The notes: a model not told the origin generated them from the letters alone. Numbered from the stretch's first letter, positions 48,595-62,015 are shown. The stretch: 64,000 bases of DNA from Proteles cristata cristata (GCA_017311185.1 JAESUZ010000982.1:558001-622000), one strand, 5' to 3'. Numbers and translations: made by a program.

Positions 48595-49240
48595 GAAGAT
48601 TCATAAGATATTAAAGAGCAATGATCTTACTTCTATGTGTAATCTAAAAAAAGACTAAATCATGGGTCCCTGGGTGGCTCAGTCAGTTACGTGTCCAACT
48701 TAGGCTCAGGTCATGATCTCACGGTTCATGGGTTCCAGCCCCACATCAGGCTCTCTACTGACAGCTCAGAGCCTGGAGCCTGCTTCAGATTCTGTGTCTC
48801 CCTCTCTCTCTGCCCCACCCCCACTCATGTTCTGTTTCTGTCTCAATAATAAATAAACATAATAAAAATTTTAAAAAAGACTAAATCATAGAAACAGAGA
48901 GTAGATTTGTAGTTGACAATGTCAGGGCCAGGAGTAGTGGGAAAAATGGGGAGGTGTTGGGTAAAGAATACATTTTCAGTTATAAGATGAATAATTTCTG
49001 GGGATATAATATACATTATAGTTACTATACTTAACAATATTGTGTCATGTACTTGAAAGTTGCTAAGAGAGTGGATCTTAAATGTTACCCCCCACACACA
49101 CACATACACATATTAATTGTATGAAATGATGGAGGTAACTAACCTTCTTGAAATCATTTTACAGTGTATTAAATCATCACATTATACACCTTAAACTTAC
49201 ACATTGTTGTATATCAATTGTATCTCAATAAAGTGGGGGG
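48595..49240 (+). repeat. Old L1M 3' UTR, split by a SINE
   Basis: ATGTGTAATCTAAAAAAAGA is interrupted, then CATAGAAACAGAGAGTAGAT, GCCAGGAGTAGTGGG, GAATAATTTCTGGGGATATA, TTAAATCATCACATTATACA and ATTGTATCTCAATAAAG run to the end. Typical of mammalian-wide L1M. Confidence 0.85.
48664..48872 (+). repeat. CAN-SINE (cat type) nested in L1M
   Basis: GGGTCCCTGGGTGGCTCAG head and CAATAATAAATAAAC tail. Perfect 17 bp target copies AAAAAAGACTAAATCAT at 48647-48663 and 48873-48889. Confidence 0.97.
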
Positions 49241-49639
49241 AAAAGGTCAATTGCTGGCTACTCAGAAATTTTGTGAGGCCTTGATAATCTTTGGTAGCTT
49301 AAAATCAGCCAAGATGGGACTTCATATACCATGGGAATTGAAAGAGAGAGAGACAGAGAGAGAGAGGGAATGAGAGGCATGAATATGCTGTAATGAGTAT
49401 AGAAGACTTACAGAAAGTTAGGTAGTAAATGGAAAAGAGGAAAAATTGGTAACTAATATTGAAGGAAGAAAAATGAGAAGTAACGATTTAATCCTAAATG
49501 GTTTAACCACAAGATATAAACTTGAAGTTGTCTGTAATAGATTTATGCTAAAATATAAGCTGAAGGGAAAAATAGTTCATAAAACTTTATTTATGATACT
49601 AGAAAGACCCTTGATGAGAGGAAAGTAAGACTTGGGGTT

Positions 49640-49756
49640 GAAATAACTTGAGCTCTAATTTTGACTCCCCGCCATTTATTAGCTGAGTGATCTTGGAGAA
49701 GTCAAGCAAACTTGTGGGACCTCTCAACAGATCTGTAAGGTGGCAATGAATATGGT
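49640..49756 (+). repeat. MIR SINE, interrupted by a SINE
   Basis: CTAATTTTGACTCCCCGCC, TATTAGCTGAGTGATCTTGG and GACCTCTCAACAGATCTGTA follow the sense MIR core. AGTGGTGATCATAATAACC after the SINE continues it to about 49990. Confidence 0.75.
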
Positions 49757-49957
49757 CATATGGGTGACTCAGTCATTTAAGTGCCTGACTCTGTAATTCA
49801 GCTCAGGTCATGATTTCATGGTCATGAGATCAGACTCCATGTTGGGCTCCACACTGAGCATGGCGCCTGCTTGCGATTCTCTCTCTCCCCCTCTCTCTTT
49901 GTCCCTCTTCCCTGCTCGCTCTCTGTCTCAAAATTAATAAATAAATATTAAAAAATA
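49757..49957 (+). repeat. Older CAN-SINE subfamily nested in MIR
   Basis: TCATATGGGTGACTCAGTC head, GTTGGGCTCCACACTGAGC and TTGTCCCTCTTCCCTGCTCG differ from the cat-specific type and recall the older pan-carnivore subfamilies. AAAATTAATAAATAAAT tail. Confidence 0.85.
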
Positions 49958-49994
49958 AAGTGGTGATCATAATAACCATGTAAAGTCAAGAGCA

Positions 49995-51590
<1,596 letters not shown>

Positions 51591-51594
51591 AAAG

Positions 51595-51800
51595 TTTGGT
51601 AGTAGAGCCCATAAAACTGATTTAGATTGTAGTTCAAATACTGATTTAGAATTTACTGATACCTTTGATCAAGTTATCTAACTGCCCTTTAATTCTGTCT
51701 CTTATCTACAAAAATGTGGATAATGAGAGTACACATTTCACAGTGCTGTAAGAAATAGATGAGGTAATGACTACAGAGTGCTTAAGACAGTAAGGACTTA
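51595..51800 (+). repeat. MIR SINE
   Basis: GATTGTAGTTCAAATACTG, TCTCTTATCTACAAAAATG and GATAATGAGAGTACACATTT, then GCTGTAAGAAATAGATGAGG: nearly full-length sense MIR. Confidence 0.75.
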
Positions 51801-51944
51801 AAACACATTAACTCATTGTTATTAGATAAAGTGTATACTACCTGTCAGGATGTTTTAGATTTTATGTTCATGAAGCCTAATCCTTACAGCAGCAGCATGG
51901 TTTAAAAAATCAATTCAGTGGTCAGCTACACTTGGCATCATAGA

Positions 51945-52055
51945 CAAGGCCCAATTTATGAATCAGAAGAACGAGATCAGAAGCCTTGCCCCAAACTGTG
52001 TAAACTTGGGAAAATCACTAAATCCAACCTTTCCACTATATAAAAGATTATTTTA
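51945..52055 (+). repeat. MIR SINE fragment
   Basis: GCCTTGCCCCAAACTGTGTA and ACTTGGGAAAATCACTAAAT recall the MIR core. Confidence 0.5.
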
Positions 52056-52174
52056 TCCATCCAACCTGTGTAATCAGTTCAACTGAACAAATAGTTATTT
52101 GTCCAGTTATCTTCTCTGTACGAATTTTAGATTGTTGAAAATATTTTAAAAAATCATGAAGTACTCGAAAACAA

Positions 52175-52370
52175 AACTTGCATTTATTGAACATTTAGCA
52201 ACATGCCAAATGCTACTCACAACACTTTTTATAAATTATTTAATCCTCATAAGACTTCCCTGTGAAGTAGATACTTTTATTGTCTGTGTTTAACATGGAG
52301 GCTGGATAACTTGTCTCAGATCACAGAGCTGGCAAAGGTCAGAACTGTGTACTTCTTAAGATACGTGTTG
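52175..52370 (-). repeat. MIR SINE, antisense
   Basis: TTTATTGAACATTTAGCAAC, ATTTAATCCTCATAAGAC, TGTGAAGTAGATACTTTTAT and CAGATCACAGAGCTGGCAA give most of the MIR in reverse. Confidence 0.8.
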
Positions 52371-52374
52371 TTTA

Positions 52375-53310
52375 CAAGGGTATATCTCACACTAAGGTGT
52401 AAGTATCTTACACCAAGATAAACATGAAGTAAATTCATTGTAAAGTATGGAACAAACACATTATACTAATCTTGCATTGAGATAGAAATCTTTTTGTGTC
52501 ATGATAATTACCCATAATTGTCATAAAAATATCATAATTATCTCCTGTTCTATGAGATGTCTGCTTTGCTGAGTTTAATTTATTCTCATTTACTGAGATA
52601 CCTGAAAATTCACAGAGGTCATCACATTTCTCCTTGTTTATCTTGCCCAATCTGCCAAACTTTTATCTCTTCTTTTTCTTCTAAAAAAATCCAATTTATT
52701 TTCTAAGGAGGACATAATTACTTTCACTTCTTTGCTATTTTTATCAAGTAGCTTACTGAGGACACTAATTTTTGATCTGTTGATTTAACTCTATTTTAAG
52801 ATATCCTTATAGAAATTGGTTTTCAAGAATTTTTAACCGTGACCCACAGTTAGAATTATTTTTTTTTTACATTGTAGCCCAATTCACTCACGTACACACA
52901 GCGCCACCAAACAATATTTTCCCTTATTATGTTAATTCACTTCTCTATTTTTTTATTCTAATCTATGATGACCTATTTGTTTTTAAAATAAGAGTCATGC
53001 CTTAATAAATGGATTTCATGATGCACTAACAAGTTATAACACAATTTGAAAAATTCTGTTTCGCTTCTATAGATTCTCACACCAGATCTCTTTCAGGAAA
53101 GCAGTTGCTGACATGAACCGTGGGCACACAGCTTTCCTGATTGGTATAAACCTCAATTAATCAAGATGCTTAATATCGCAATATCTATAATTTTCTTTAA
53201 ATATCATTGTTCGTGTTTTCCTTATGTTTGATAGTTTTAAAAGCAGTCATGGTGTTCTACTTGTCCAAGCCACATGTATGATTGGTGGAAAAATCTCTTG
53301 AGATTTGAAG
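52375..53310. other. Unique intronic stretch
   Basis: No repeat recognised. 53050-53170 is the least AT-rich part. Confidence 0.45.
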
Positions 53311-53314
53311 CTGG

Positions 53315-53465
53315 ATGAGACTGAATGGAACTGGGTTCAAATACAGACTGTCCCTCTTAGTACTTACACATTTGTAGGCAGGCATGATTTTGATTTCTCT
53401 GAACTAGTTTTTTTTAAAATCTATTAGAGATAATAATATTATATCATAAAGTTGTTATGCTGACT
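53315..53465 (+). repeat. MIR SINE
   Basis: GGAACTGGGTTCAAATACAG, TTGATTTCTCTGAACTAG and GAGATAATAATATTATATC, then AAAGTTGTTATGCTG. Confidence 0.65.
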
Positions 53466-53469
53466 GAAA

Positions 53470-54860
53470 AAGGAAATATAAAATGTCTTATTCAAAGTAG
53501 GATCATTTTAAATACTTCTATTTTGCTAAATGTTGCCATCTCATCAGAAAACATACTTGTCTTTAGTTATTTGCCAGATTTAATTTATGTGTTGATGCAG
53601 AAAAAAATGTCACTATATACTATTTTCTTCCACATTTGATTGTGTGGTTGATTAATTTATAGGTTGCTAAACATTAAATTATAGTCATTTTTACTTCTCA
53701 GTTTACAAACTTGCCATTTAGCTTAATAAAAATAAAATATAATGACTGAGCATTGCAATCTTAAAGTCATATATGTTTTTAAGGTTACATTATACCCTTC
53801 TGCAAGCTTCTGTAAGGGAATATTTCCTTTAATTTTAGAATTTCAATGATAAACATAATTGAGGGCTTCTTCACAACAGCACATCAGAATATTAGAAGAA
53901 ATACTTTAAACTAGCCTTGTTATTGAATTAGTTCTTCTTCTTGCAGTACGATATGCATTTAACGTTTTTAGCTCCATGTGTGATGTAAATGCTTCTCTGT
54001 CTTAAGGTTTTCCTTAATTTGTATGTGGATGATCTTCCTTGATTTAAGTTGTCTAGTGCATTTGTCTCCAATCTTTTGTATGTGTATTCAGGAATACACA
54101 AACAATTCCCAGGTTGTCGGGGGTCGGGGCGCAGAGCTGAACATCATTTTCAAGTACTCCACTTTTTAACACTGTCTGGCTTAAGGACCCACTTCTATCT
54201 GTTTGTTCTATTTTATCACTTTCCTTTTCATGATTGTCTTTCACAGTTTCAAAGGAAAGTCACATATTACTCTTCCAGCTGAAATGAGTGTAAATAAAAT
54301 TCTAGAGATCTAGAGTAGAAAATTCTACATGCATAAGGTTCCTGAGGGGAGAGTCTTTGATATCAAAGAAAAAAAAAAGAAAAAAAAAAAGAAAAAAAAA
54401 GGTTCACTAAGAAATATTTGAAGTAGGCAATACCTTATTTCATCTACAAAACAAACTTACAGAAAGTCCCATCTTTTTATCTCTTAATGTACGTCTGTAT
54501 GTATGTTTGTATATGTGTATATGTATAATTTATCCACCCATCTTTTAATCTGTCTGTGTCTTTGTATATCCTAGAATTAGAAAATACACAACACATAGAA
54601 TTGGAGAGCAATCTGAATCAAAACACAAAGTCTGGTTTATTGAACACATAGAATTCCTGATTTGTCTGATTGATTTTACTGTCCTTGCATTTATAATATA
54701 CAGTGGACATTTTCTAGAAATTAAATGGACTAATGTTACAAGATTTTAAGGTAACCGTGCTTCAAGTATTTATAAAATTATAGTGTAGTAGAACTTGCGT
54801 ACTTTGCAGCTACTCACATTTACAAAGGAAAAAAAAAAAAGATGTCCATTAGAAACTTTA
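53470..54860. other. Mostly unique stretch with an A-rich run
   Basis: A(7-10)G runs at 54365-54401 and a GTAT-rich run at 54488-54528. LYVDDL can be read at about 54018-54035, a chance resemblance to a reverse-transcriptase motif with no surrounding frame. Confidence 0.45.
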
Positions 54861-54865
54861 AGAGA

Positions 54866-55076
54866 GGGGTGCCTGAGTGGTTCAATCGATTATCTGTTTG
54901 ATTTGTCTCAGGTCATGATCTAATGGTTGGTGAGTTTGACCCCTGCATTCAGCTCTATGCTGACAGCTGGGAGTCTAGATCCTGCTTCAGATTCTGTGTC
55001 TCTCTCTCTCTCTTCCCCTCCCCTGCTTGCACCCTGTCTCTATCTCTCTCTCAAAAATAAATAAACATTTAAAAAA
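54866..55076 (+). repeat. CAN-SINE (cat type)
   Basis: GGGGTGCCTGAGTGGTTCAA head, CTATGCTGACAGCTGGGAG, CAAAAATAAATAAAC tail. Target duplication unclear. Confidence 0.93.
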
Positions 55077-55151
55077 TTAACTGTAGAATAAAGTAGTTGT
55101 CAAAACTTTTTGATCTAAGTATGTCTTGAAAATTTTTTGAAAGCTGTCTAC

Positions 55152-55306
55152 AAGAACACTGTCAAATAGAAATATGTGAGAGGTCCCTGGGTGGCTCAGT
55201 CGGTTAAGCATCCAACTTCAGCTCAGGTCATGATCTCATGGCTTGGGAGTTCAAGCCTTGAGTCTGGCTCTGTGCTAACAGCTCAGAGCCTGGAGCCTGC
55301 TTTGGA

Positions 55307-55348
<42 letters not shown>

Positions 55349-55678
55349 CCTATCCAACCCCTTTCTCTCTCTATCTCAAAAGTGAATAAACATTTAAAAA
55401 AAGAAATATGTGAGCCACATATATAATTTTCTAGTAGCTAGAATTTTAGAAGATGGAATTAATTTTAATGTTATATGTTATTTAACCTTAATATTATAAT
55501 GTCATGTAATCAGAAAACATTATTAATGAAATAATTTACCATCATTTTATTTCATTTTAAATCTTTGAAATTCAGAATGTGTTTAATACTTAAAGGATAT
55601 CTCAGTTCAGATGAGCCACATTTCTAGTATGTAATACCCACATGTTGCTGGTGGCTACCATATTGTTCAGGGAAAATA
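55152..55678. mobile_element. Old inverted-end repeat, split by a SINE
   Basis: CTGTCAAATAGAAATATG at the left and GGTGGCTACCATATTGTTCAG at the right are imperfect inverted partners. The interior TATATAATTTTCTAGTAGCT, GGAATTAATTTTAATG and CAGTTCAGATGAGCCACATT matches a common old mammalian repeat that I remember but cannot name. Confidence 0.55.
55181..55401 (+). repeat. CAN-SINE (cat type) with an internal (GT)n
   Basis: AGGTCCCTGGGTGGCTCAG head and GTGAATAAACATTTAAAAAA tail. Perfect 13 bp target copies AGAAATATGTGAG at 55168-55180 and 55402-55414. The usual CT-rich segment is replaced by (GT)n at 55310-55345. Confidence 0.96.
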
Positions 55679-55679
55679 T

Positions 55680-56920
55680 TCAACAACACCACAGGGAGTT
55701 TGTTTCTGTTTTAGGGAATATGAAAGGTGATAGTAGTTAGTGGTTGGTCTTCAGGAAAATAAACATATCATTACAAGTCAATTGCCTCATGTGAAGTTCT
55801 GTAGGGGCTTCAATGATAAAAAGAAAGGATGGTCCCATTGGCAAGCTGGGATTTTAGCTCTTCCTTACTTCTATGAAACTATCCCATATCTTTATTTAAT
55901 TATTTTTTTATTTTTTACTTCAGACAGCCAAAATATGTTTCTGTTCATTGTCACTAAGGAACCCTGAGGCAGGGAGCTAGTGATACGGTCATAATTTTTA
56001 TTGTCTTTTGACAATAACGAATCTGTTGAAATGTTTACCTCCCCAGTTTGCTCTCTAATACATTTCACTATATCCTGCAAATTGATTATATGCCTATTTT
56101 CTCTATCTTTATCAATATTGAGATACAAGGGTTCTAGCTCTTGAAAACACGTGGTAATGTTGGCTACCTCTACTCTGATTTCTTGGATGTCTAATGACCT
56201 TTTGAGAAGTGAGTTTTCAAATGTAAACTTAAATTAACACTAAAGTCAAGATAGTTTTTTTTTTTAAATTAAACAGTTCTTCAGTATTAGGTACAGTTTT
56301 TTTTTAATTAACTAATTCTTCAGTACAGTGTGTAGAACCAAGACAAAAATGTCGTGGAATAGAATTATTTATAGCTTTTGACCAGTTCATGCTCTCACTT
56401 TAAAGGGATGTGCTTTTATCCACATTGAATGACTGTTTGTAAGAATAATAGTGATGTCTCCAGGATGTCAGCAAATCTCACAACTGAGAAAATAAAATCC
56501 ACTGGGAGGTCAATAATAACAAGGTTAAATTAATTGAACATAGAATTTGATTCAGAGAAAATAAAAACAGGCACGTGAAGTCGACTTCAGTTTAGATTTT
56601 AACTCTTACTAGTTTATCAGAAGCCTAATGTATCAGAAGAAATAAAATTGGTCATCAAAAGGATGTAAATTGACTATGACCTAAAAAAATGTTGGATAAC
56701 ACTAGCCAAAAACACTTTTTTTGTATTCCAAAATTATGATTTCTTAATTTGTTTCTAAATTTGGCTCACATTTGTACCTCATGATTCAAAGAATATGGCT
56801 GACTGTAACCTACATATGACAATGAAGAAGGTTAAAGGACTGGCATGATTTTAAGTGTATATATTTAAAAACTCATTCTGGATGTTCCCGACCTATTTAT
56901 AAGTAAGTTCCTTATTATTC
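55680..56920. other. Unique AT-rich stretch
   Basis: Nothing recognised. A short tandem-like TTTTTTTTAAATTAA motif lies at 56250-56320. Confidence 0.5.
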
Positions 56921-56924
56921 TACA

Positions 56925-57090
56925 CAGAGGGATACTGGACAGAGTTTTGGTCTAGGAGTCAGAAACCTTGAATTCTTGTGCAAGTCGTTTTGCATCTCCG
57001 AATCTCAGTTTCCTCATCTTCAAAGCACGAAAAATTATCCTTGCCCTGTCATGTTACAGAAGTGTTGGAGGAACATCCAAGTCAGTAAAC
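56925..57090 (+). repeat. MIR SINE
   Basis: TTTTGGTCTAGGAGTCAGAA, TGCAAGTCGTTTTGCATCTC, CGAATCTCAGTTTCCTCATC follow the MIR core clearly. Confidence 0.8.
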
Positions 57091-57324
57091 AACATGACAC
57101 TTTGTGTGTTGGACATTATTTCCTAAATTTAAAGTATCATATAAATATATTATTTATGCTACCCCTTATTCCAAAGACAATTTTAGGGGGATGACATCGT
57201 CAAATAGATCATGGTTCATATGTTGAGATATGTTAAATAATTAAGGAGCTTTAAGCATAAGAATAGTACCTAGCTCATAGTGGGAGCCCAGTTAACATTT
57301 GTTGTGTAAATAAAAGAGCTGGTA

Positions 57325-57547
57325 GAGGCATCTGGGTGGCTCAGTTGGTTAAGCATCAGACTCTTGATTTCAGCTCATTTCAGCTCAGGTCATGATCTCA
57401 GAGTTTGTGAGTTGGAGCCCTATGTAAAGCTCTGCACTGACAGGATGGACCCTGAATGGGATTCTGTCTCCTTCTCTCTCTGCCCATCTCCCACTCACAT
57501 CTGCATGCATACACTCTCTCTCCAAAAATAAATAAACATTTAAAAAA
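57325..57547 (+). repeat. CAN-SINE (cat type)
   Basis: GAGGCATCTGGGTGGCTCAG head and CAAAAATAAATAAAC tail. An internal doubling of about 10 bp (TTTCAGCTCA twice) sits near 57368-57388. Confidence 0.94.
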
Positions 57548-57549
57548 CC

Positions 57550-59108
57550 TAATGGATAAGAATAAGCAATGCATATGGAATATGTGAGAAATTATTAGGC
57601 ATTTTGATCAAGCATAGTCTAAAATTTGTGCACTACGAACACCAAATATTTTGGTGGCAATTATACTGTTTTATAAATGAATGTTAACCTAGAATTTGTT
57701 AAGTAATACTTATATATGTATATTATTTTCTCAAGTGCTAACAGAAAGCATACTTATTGAGCTTTTCACATAGTTCTGATAAAATTTTACATTTTATATT
57801 ATCTTGACACAGGTTTCTGTTGAAGTGACATGATAGATGGGACACCTGTCTCAAACTTAGATGCTGGTCAAGATGGACAACCTCTTCTAATAGGAAATCT
57901 TATCCCTTTCCAGGAAGGTCAATCCATTCTACTGTTTATTTCAAGAATAAGTAGTCAAGGTCCATTTTAGAATGTGGTAATATAATTAAATTTTGAAATA
58001 TTTTTTCAAATATCTGGCACAACATTTAAGCCCATCATTTTGTTTAGACCCATAAAAGACCCATTCAGCATTCCTCCCCATAAACTCTTTAGGCATCAGA
58101 ATACATCCTGACTTCCACCCACAACATTGTTTCCAGAATCCTTTCCATATTGTTGCTATTCCATCATTGCAGCTAGCCTCTTGCCTCTTCGTTTAGCCTG
58201 CCTACTTACAGGCAGTAGCTCTATGTGCCAAAGAGTCCAAGCTTTGGGACCTATGCCAAGCTTCAGTGCCAGGCCTGAGACCTCAGCCAGACATGGAAAG
58301 TGTCACTTTCTTGCAGACGGTAGCTGCATAAAAGCTTTGCTTTTTCTGCAAAAAAGCAGAGTCAAGACAAAGATTTATATGCAAGTGATATATTAAGAAA
58401 CTGAACCCAGGAAATTCTATAGAGAGTGGGGGAAACAGGGCAGGAAAGAAGTTAAACCCAAGGTGAAATTTCAGGCACAATCCAAGCTGTAGCTTGATCC
58501 CATACCTGTGTAAGTTGTCCCTTAGACTTTGTTCCAACTCAGTGCTAGGGAGCTGGGCTATCTTTCTTCTACATCCCATAACCATAGGTACTTCAGGGCT
58601 CATGAGTGGTCATAACAGCTCCCATAGACTGAAGGAAGACTCCAGAAGACATAACTCTAGACATTTAGAGGCAAATGAATATGTTGATAGTACACAGAAC
58701 AGATAACAGAAAGGACAACAAACATTTGTGGGAAATCTGGATGAAGCACTGACAATATCTGATACACTTGAGGAGCTAATGGGAGCCAGCCTCAGGCAGC
58801 AATTCAAGAGAAATCAAAGCCAATTTGGAACTCCTAACAAGTCATGATTCAGAAAAAGCCCAGGGGTAAAGTATAGATCTTGATATAAAGCAATAGGTTG
58901 GAAGCCAGGGAAAACAACTAGAAGATTCCTCAAGCCTGGAAAAGTGTCTGTGTTTACCATTTGTAGGGTATCCTAGCCTTGGAAGTAAGGAAGCTTTCAA
59001 AGGCAATGACCTGTATTTTCCCTCCTCATGAATGAATCATGCCTGTACAGCACTTGCTAATGAAATGTGTCATGTCAAATGGTTTATTTAGTTGAAATAT
59101 TTATTTAA
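57550..59108. other. Mostly unassigned stretch, possibly an old repeat in its middle
   Basis: 58340-58960 has the feel of an old interspersed repeat (CAAGTGATATATTAAGAAAC), but I cannot assign it. The open frames of 89 and 106 codons here lie on opposite strands across the same DNA and match nothing known to me. Confidence 0.35.
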
Positions 59109-59125
59109 AATGAAGTATTCAGTGC

Positions 59126-59248
59126 CAAGAACAAACTGAGGGCAGATGGGGTGGGGGTAGGGAAAGGGAGGTGATGGGCATGGAGGAGCACTTGTGGGGA
59201 TGAGCACTGGGTATCATATGGAAACCAACTAGACAATAAACCATTAAA
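59126..59248 (+). mobile_element. Very short L1 3' end insertion
   Basis: AACAAACTGAGGGCAGATGG, GGAGCACTTGTGGGGATGAG and GAAACCAACTAGACAATAAA are the same cat-type L1 3' UTR as at 47400-47540. It is flanked by 17 bp target copies differing at one base: 59109-59125 and 59249-59265. Confidence 0.92.
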
Positions 59249-59499
59249 AATGAACTATTCAGTGCAGGCACAATGAATAGTTGTCTGTTAATAAATATCA
59301 TTAAGTAAAAAACAAAAACAAATACTCTAAAATGTAAAAACTATTATCCCTGGATAGAGGACCACAGTTAGTTTTTTCTTCTTTAATTTTATACTAACAA
59401 AAAATCCATTAATTCTCAATGTTAGATTTTACAATAAAGATATAGTTTAAACAATAACAAATTAGTAAACTGAAAAAGAAAGAACAGTTCTTGAATAAT

Positions 59500-60365
59500 T
59501 GGCATTATTGACTACTCCCTGCTTCTTGAAACTCTCTTCCCTTGGCTCCTTTATGCCTTGATTTCCTGAATTTTCCCCTTCTTAGTCTTTTCCTGGTATT
59601 CATCCTTTCTGCCATTTCCTTAAAATTCAGTTTCCTCTATGTTCTGAATTTAAGTGTTTTTTCATTTTGTATTCTACTCTTCCTACACACATCTAGATAC
59701 AATGTCTAATGGATTTATTATAGCTTATTAGTATGCCTCAAAGTTGCTTAACTCTCTCTCATCCAAGTTTTCATTATTTATCCTATGGATTCTCAACCAA
59801 CTTCCCAACTATTGAATCTTTCTCTCATTTTGATGTCTATCTCAAGCCTGTCAACAAATCCACTGTGAAATTGCATTCTTAAATGAAATATTATCTCCTT
59901 TCTTGGTAAAATATTTAAATAGATCTGTAAAACTTCATGGATGAATCCAGCAAGAACCTGAACTTCTCTTATATCTCAAGGCCCATGACCCAACACTCTA
60001 CTTATACCAACGCATTACCAGAACCCTCTAGTTTAGGAGACATACTGTTCTCTATACTTCCCTACTCTGTTTGAACCTCTCTTAACTCCTGACACAGTTT
60101 ATTCCTGGCCATTCTCTAGGCCTCAACTTACGTTTCACTATTCATGGAATCCTTTGCTGTTCTCCCACCTAGATTGACTTAGGATCCTACTCTGCGTACT
60201 GGTTCACCAGTTGTCATATTATATTGCAATTATCTGTTTGCTTATCTGTTTTCCTTAGTGTCACACGTAGTAACAAAAACCACTTTTGAATCTTTTCATC
60301 CTTAACTTCTAATATAATACCTGTTGTATAAAAGTTACTCAAATGGATACTTATTGAAAGAACTG
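59500..60365 (+). repeat. L2 LINE, long sense copy
   Basis: CTCCCTGCTTCTTGAAACTC, CTTCCCTTGGCTCCTTTATG, TCAAGCCTGTCAACAAATCC, TTTGCTGTTCTCCCACCTAG and ATATTGCAATTATCTGTTTG run in L2 order over about 860 bp, from part of ORF2 into the 3' UTR. All frames are broken. Confidence 0.75.
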
Positions 60366-60369
60366 ATTA

Positions 60370-61033
60370 AATATTTCCAGGTAAAAATTTCACTGGTTTA
60401 TTTGCATTTGTTAGCTCTTCCTAAGAATTTCTCTGATTCTTCAGGGAAAAATAAAGGAGGCAAATTGTGGAAAATGCAAAGTAGTTTTATTTAGATTATT
60501 TTTTCACCCTTCCTCCCACTGCTAACTGTTGGGCATCCCTAACACTTGAACCTCAATATTATAATTGTTTTTGAGTGATATGCCTAATTAGAGCTGTGTT
60601 ACATGATATTTAAGCTTAAATATTAAGTGATTCACATAAACGGTGACAATTAGTTTACTTACTGTAGCCGACTAAAGTCTTTTGGGGTTGGCATAGAAGA
60701 AAATAGGAGACTGGACAAAGAGGTCCTTAATTAAAAGTACCAGGATATACAGACTTAGGAAGGATTAGGTTTGCTTTTTAAGACAGAAAACCTCCAAGAA
60801 GAGAGACTTAAGTAAGATACGTATGCGGTCTGTAATTTCTGATGGCTCTGCTCCGGAAATTCCTCAGGGACTTAGGCTAGTTGCCACACCATTCAAAGGG
60901 TATGACCATTGCCCTCAAGTTCCAATATCGTGTCTCAGGCTCCAACATGGTGTCTCACACCTTCCAGAAATCAATTTATAAAGAAGAAGGAGGGCAAACG
61001 ACAGTTGCAAGCTGTTTCTTAAGTTTCTAGAAT

Positions 61034-61072
<39 letters not shown>

Positions 61073-61200
61073 ACATATTTTTACTATAATTTAGTAATGT
61101 GATCATACTCAGCTGCAAGAAACATAGATAGTACAGCCTTTATTTAGGGTAACTTGGTACCAGCTAGAAATGCTACCACCAAGGAAGGGGGATAATAGAG
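60370..61200. other. Unique stretch with (CA)n
   Basis: Only (CA)n at 61037-61070 is recognised. Confidence 0.55.
61037..61070. repeat. (CA)n microsatellite
   Basis: About 17 CA units. Confidence 0.97.
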
Positions 61201-61214
61201 TGTTTGGGAAACTC

Positions 61215-61385
61215 TGTTACAAAACTGGTATGTTAGGCACTGTTCTAAGTTCTGTTTATGTATTATCTCACTTAATTCTCCCACTAACTGTATGAAGTAG
61301 TTGCTATTAGTATGTCTATTTTATATGTGCAGAAACAAGTTTAGAGAACTTAAGTGACTCGTCTAAATTTGAAGGGGAATGAGTG
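61215..61385 (-). repeat. MIR SINE, antisense
   Basis: TTAGGCACTGTTCTAAGTTC, TATTATCTCACTTAATTCTC, GTATGAAGTAGTTGCTATTA, then AGAACTTAAGTGACTCGTC. Confidence 0.85.
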
Positions 61386-61439
61386 GCCACAGTGAGGAGT
61401 AATTACAAGAGTTACGATGGTTAAGTGATACGATGGTGA

Positions 61440-62015
61440 TGATTCTATTGCTCGTGTAGCAAATTACCATAAACTTTGTGACTTAGGACAACACATTTGT
61501 TGTCTTACACTTCTGTGGGTCAGAAGTTCAGTACAGGTCTCACTGAAATAAAATTAAAGTGTCTGTAAGCTATGTTTCTTGCTGGATGCTCTAGGGAAGA
61601 ATGTTTCCTATTTATTTGTGTTGTTGTAAGAATTCACTTCCTTTCCTTATAAGGTCAAGGTGCTCAGTGTTTTGCTTGTTTGTTGGTTTTTCATTTTTGT
61701 TTTTGTTTTTGGCTGACCCTCAGCTGAGAGACATTTCCAGCTGCCTTCTTCCATCTCCAAATTCAGCAAAGGCGGTCTACTCCTTCTGAAATCACATTTC
61801 TCTGGCACACTCTTCTGCCTTCTTCCTCTATTTTTAAGAACTTGTGTGATTAGATTGGGCCCACCTGGGTAATCTAGGATAAATTTCCTATCTCAGAGTC
61901 CTCAACCTCAATCACATCTGCAAGTTCCTTTTTAATATGTAAAGTGATTGAGTCACAAATTTCCTGGATTAAAGCATGGATGCCATTGGGAGGCCATTAT
62001 TCTGTCTACCACAGG
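61440..62015 (-). repeat. MLT1-type MaLR LTR, antisense
   Basis: Read forward it shows GTAGCAAATTACCATAAAC, CAGAAGTTCAGTACAGGTCT, TTGGGCCCACCTGGGTAATC, TAGGATAAATTTCCTATCTC, CAATCACATCTGCAAGTTCC and GGCCATTATTCTGTCTACCA. This is a nearly full-length MLT1 reversed. Confidence 0.8.

Noticed and set aside
54018..54035. LYVDDL, resembling a reverse-transcriptase motif
   Set aside because: Isolated six-residue match with no surrounding pol-like frame or LTR.
58127..58603. 89- and 106-codon overlapping frames on opposite strands
   Set aside because: Mutually overlapping antisense frames with no family resemblance and no conservation evidence.
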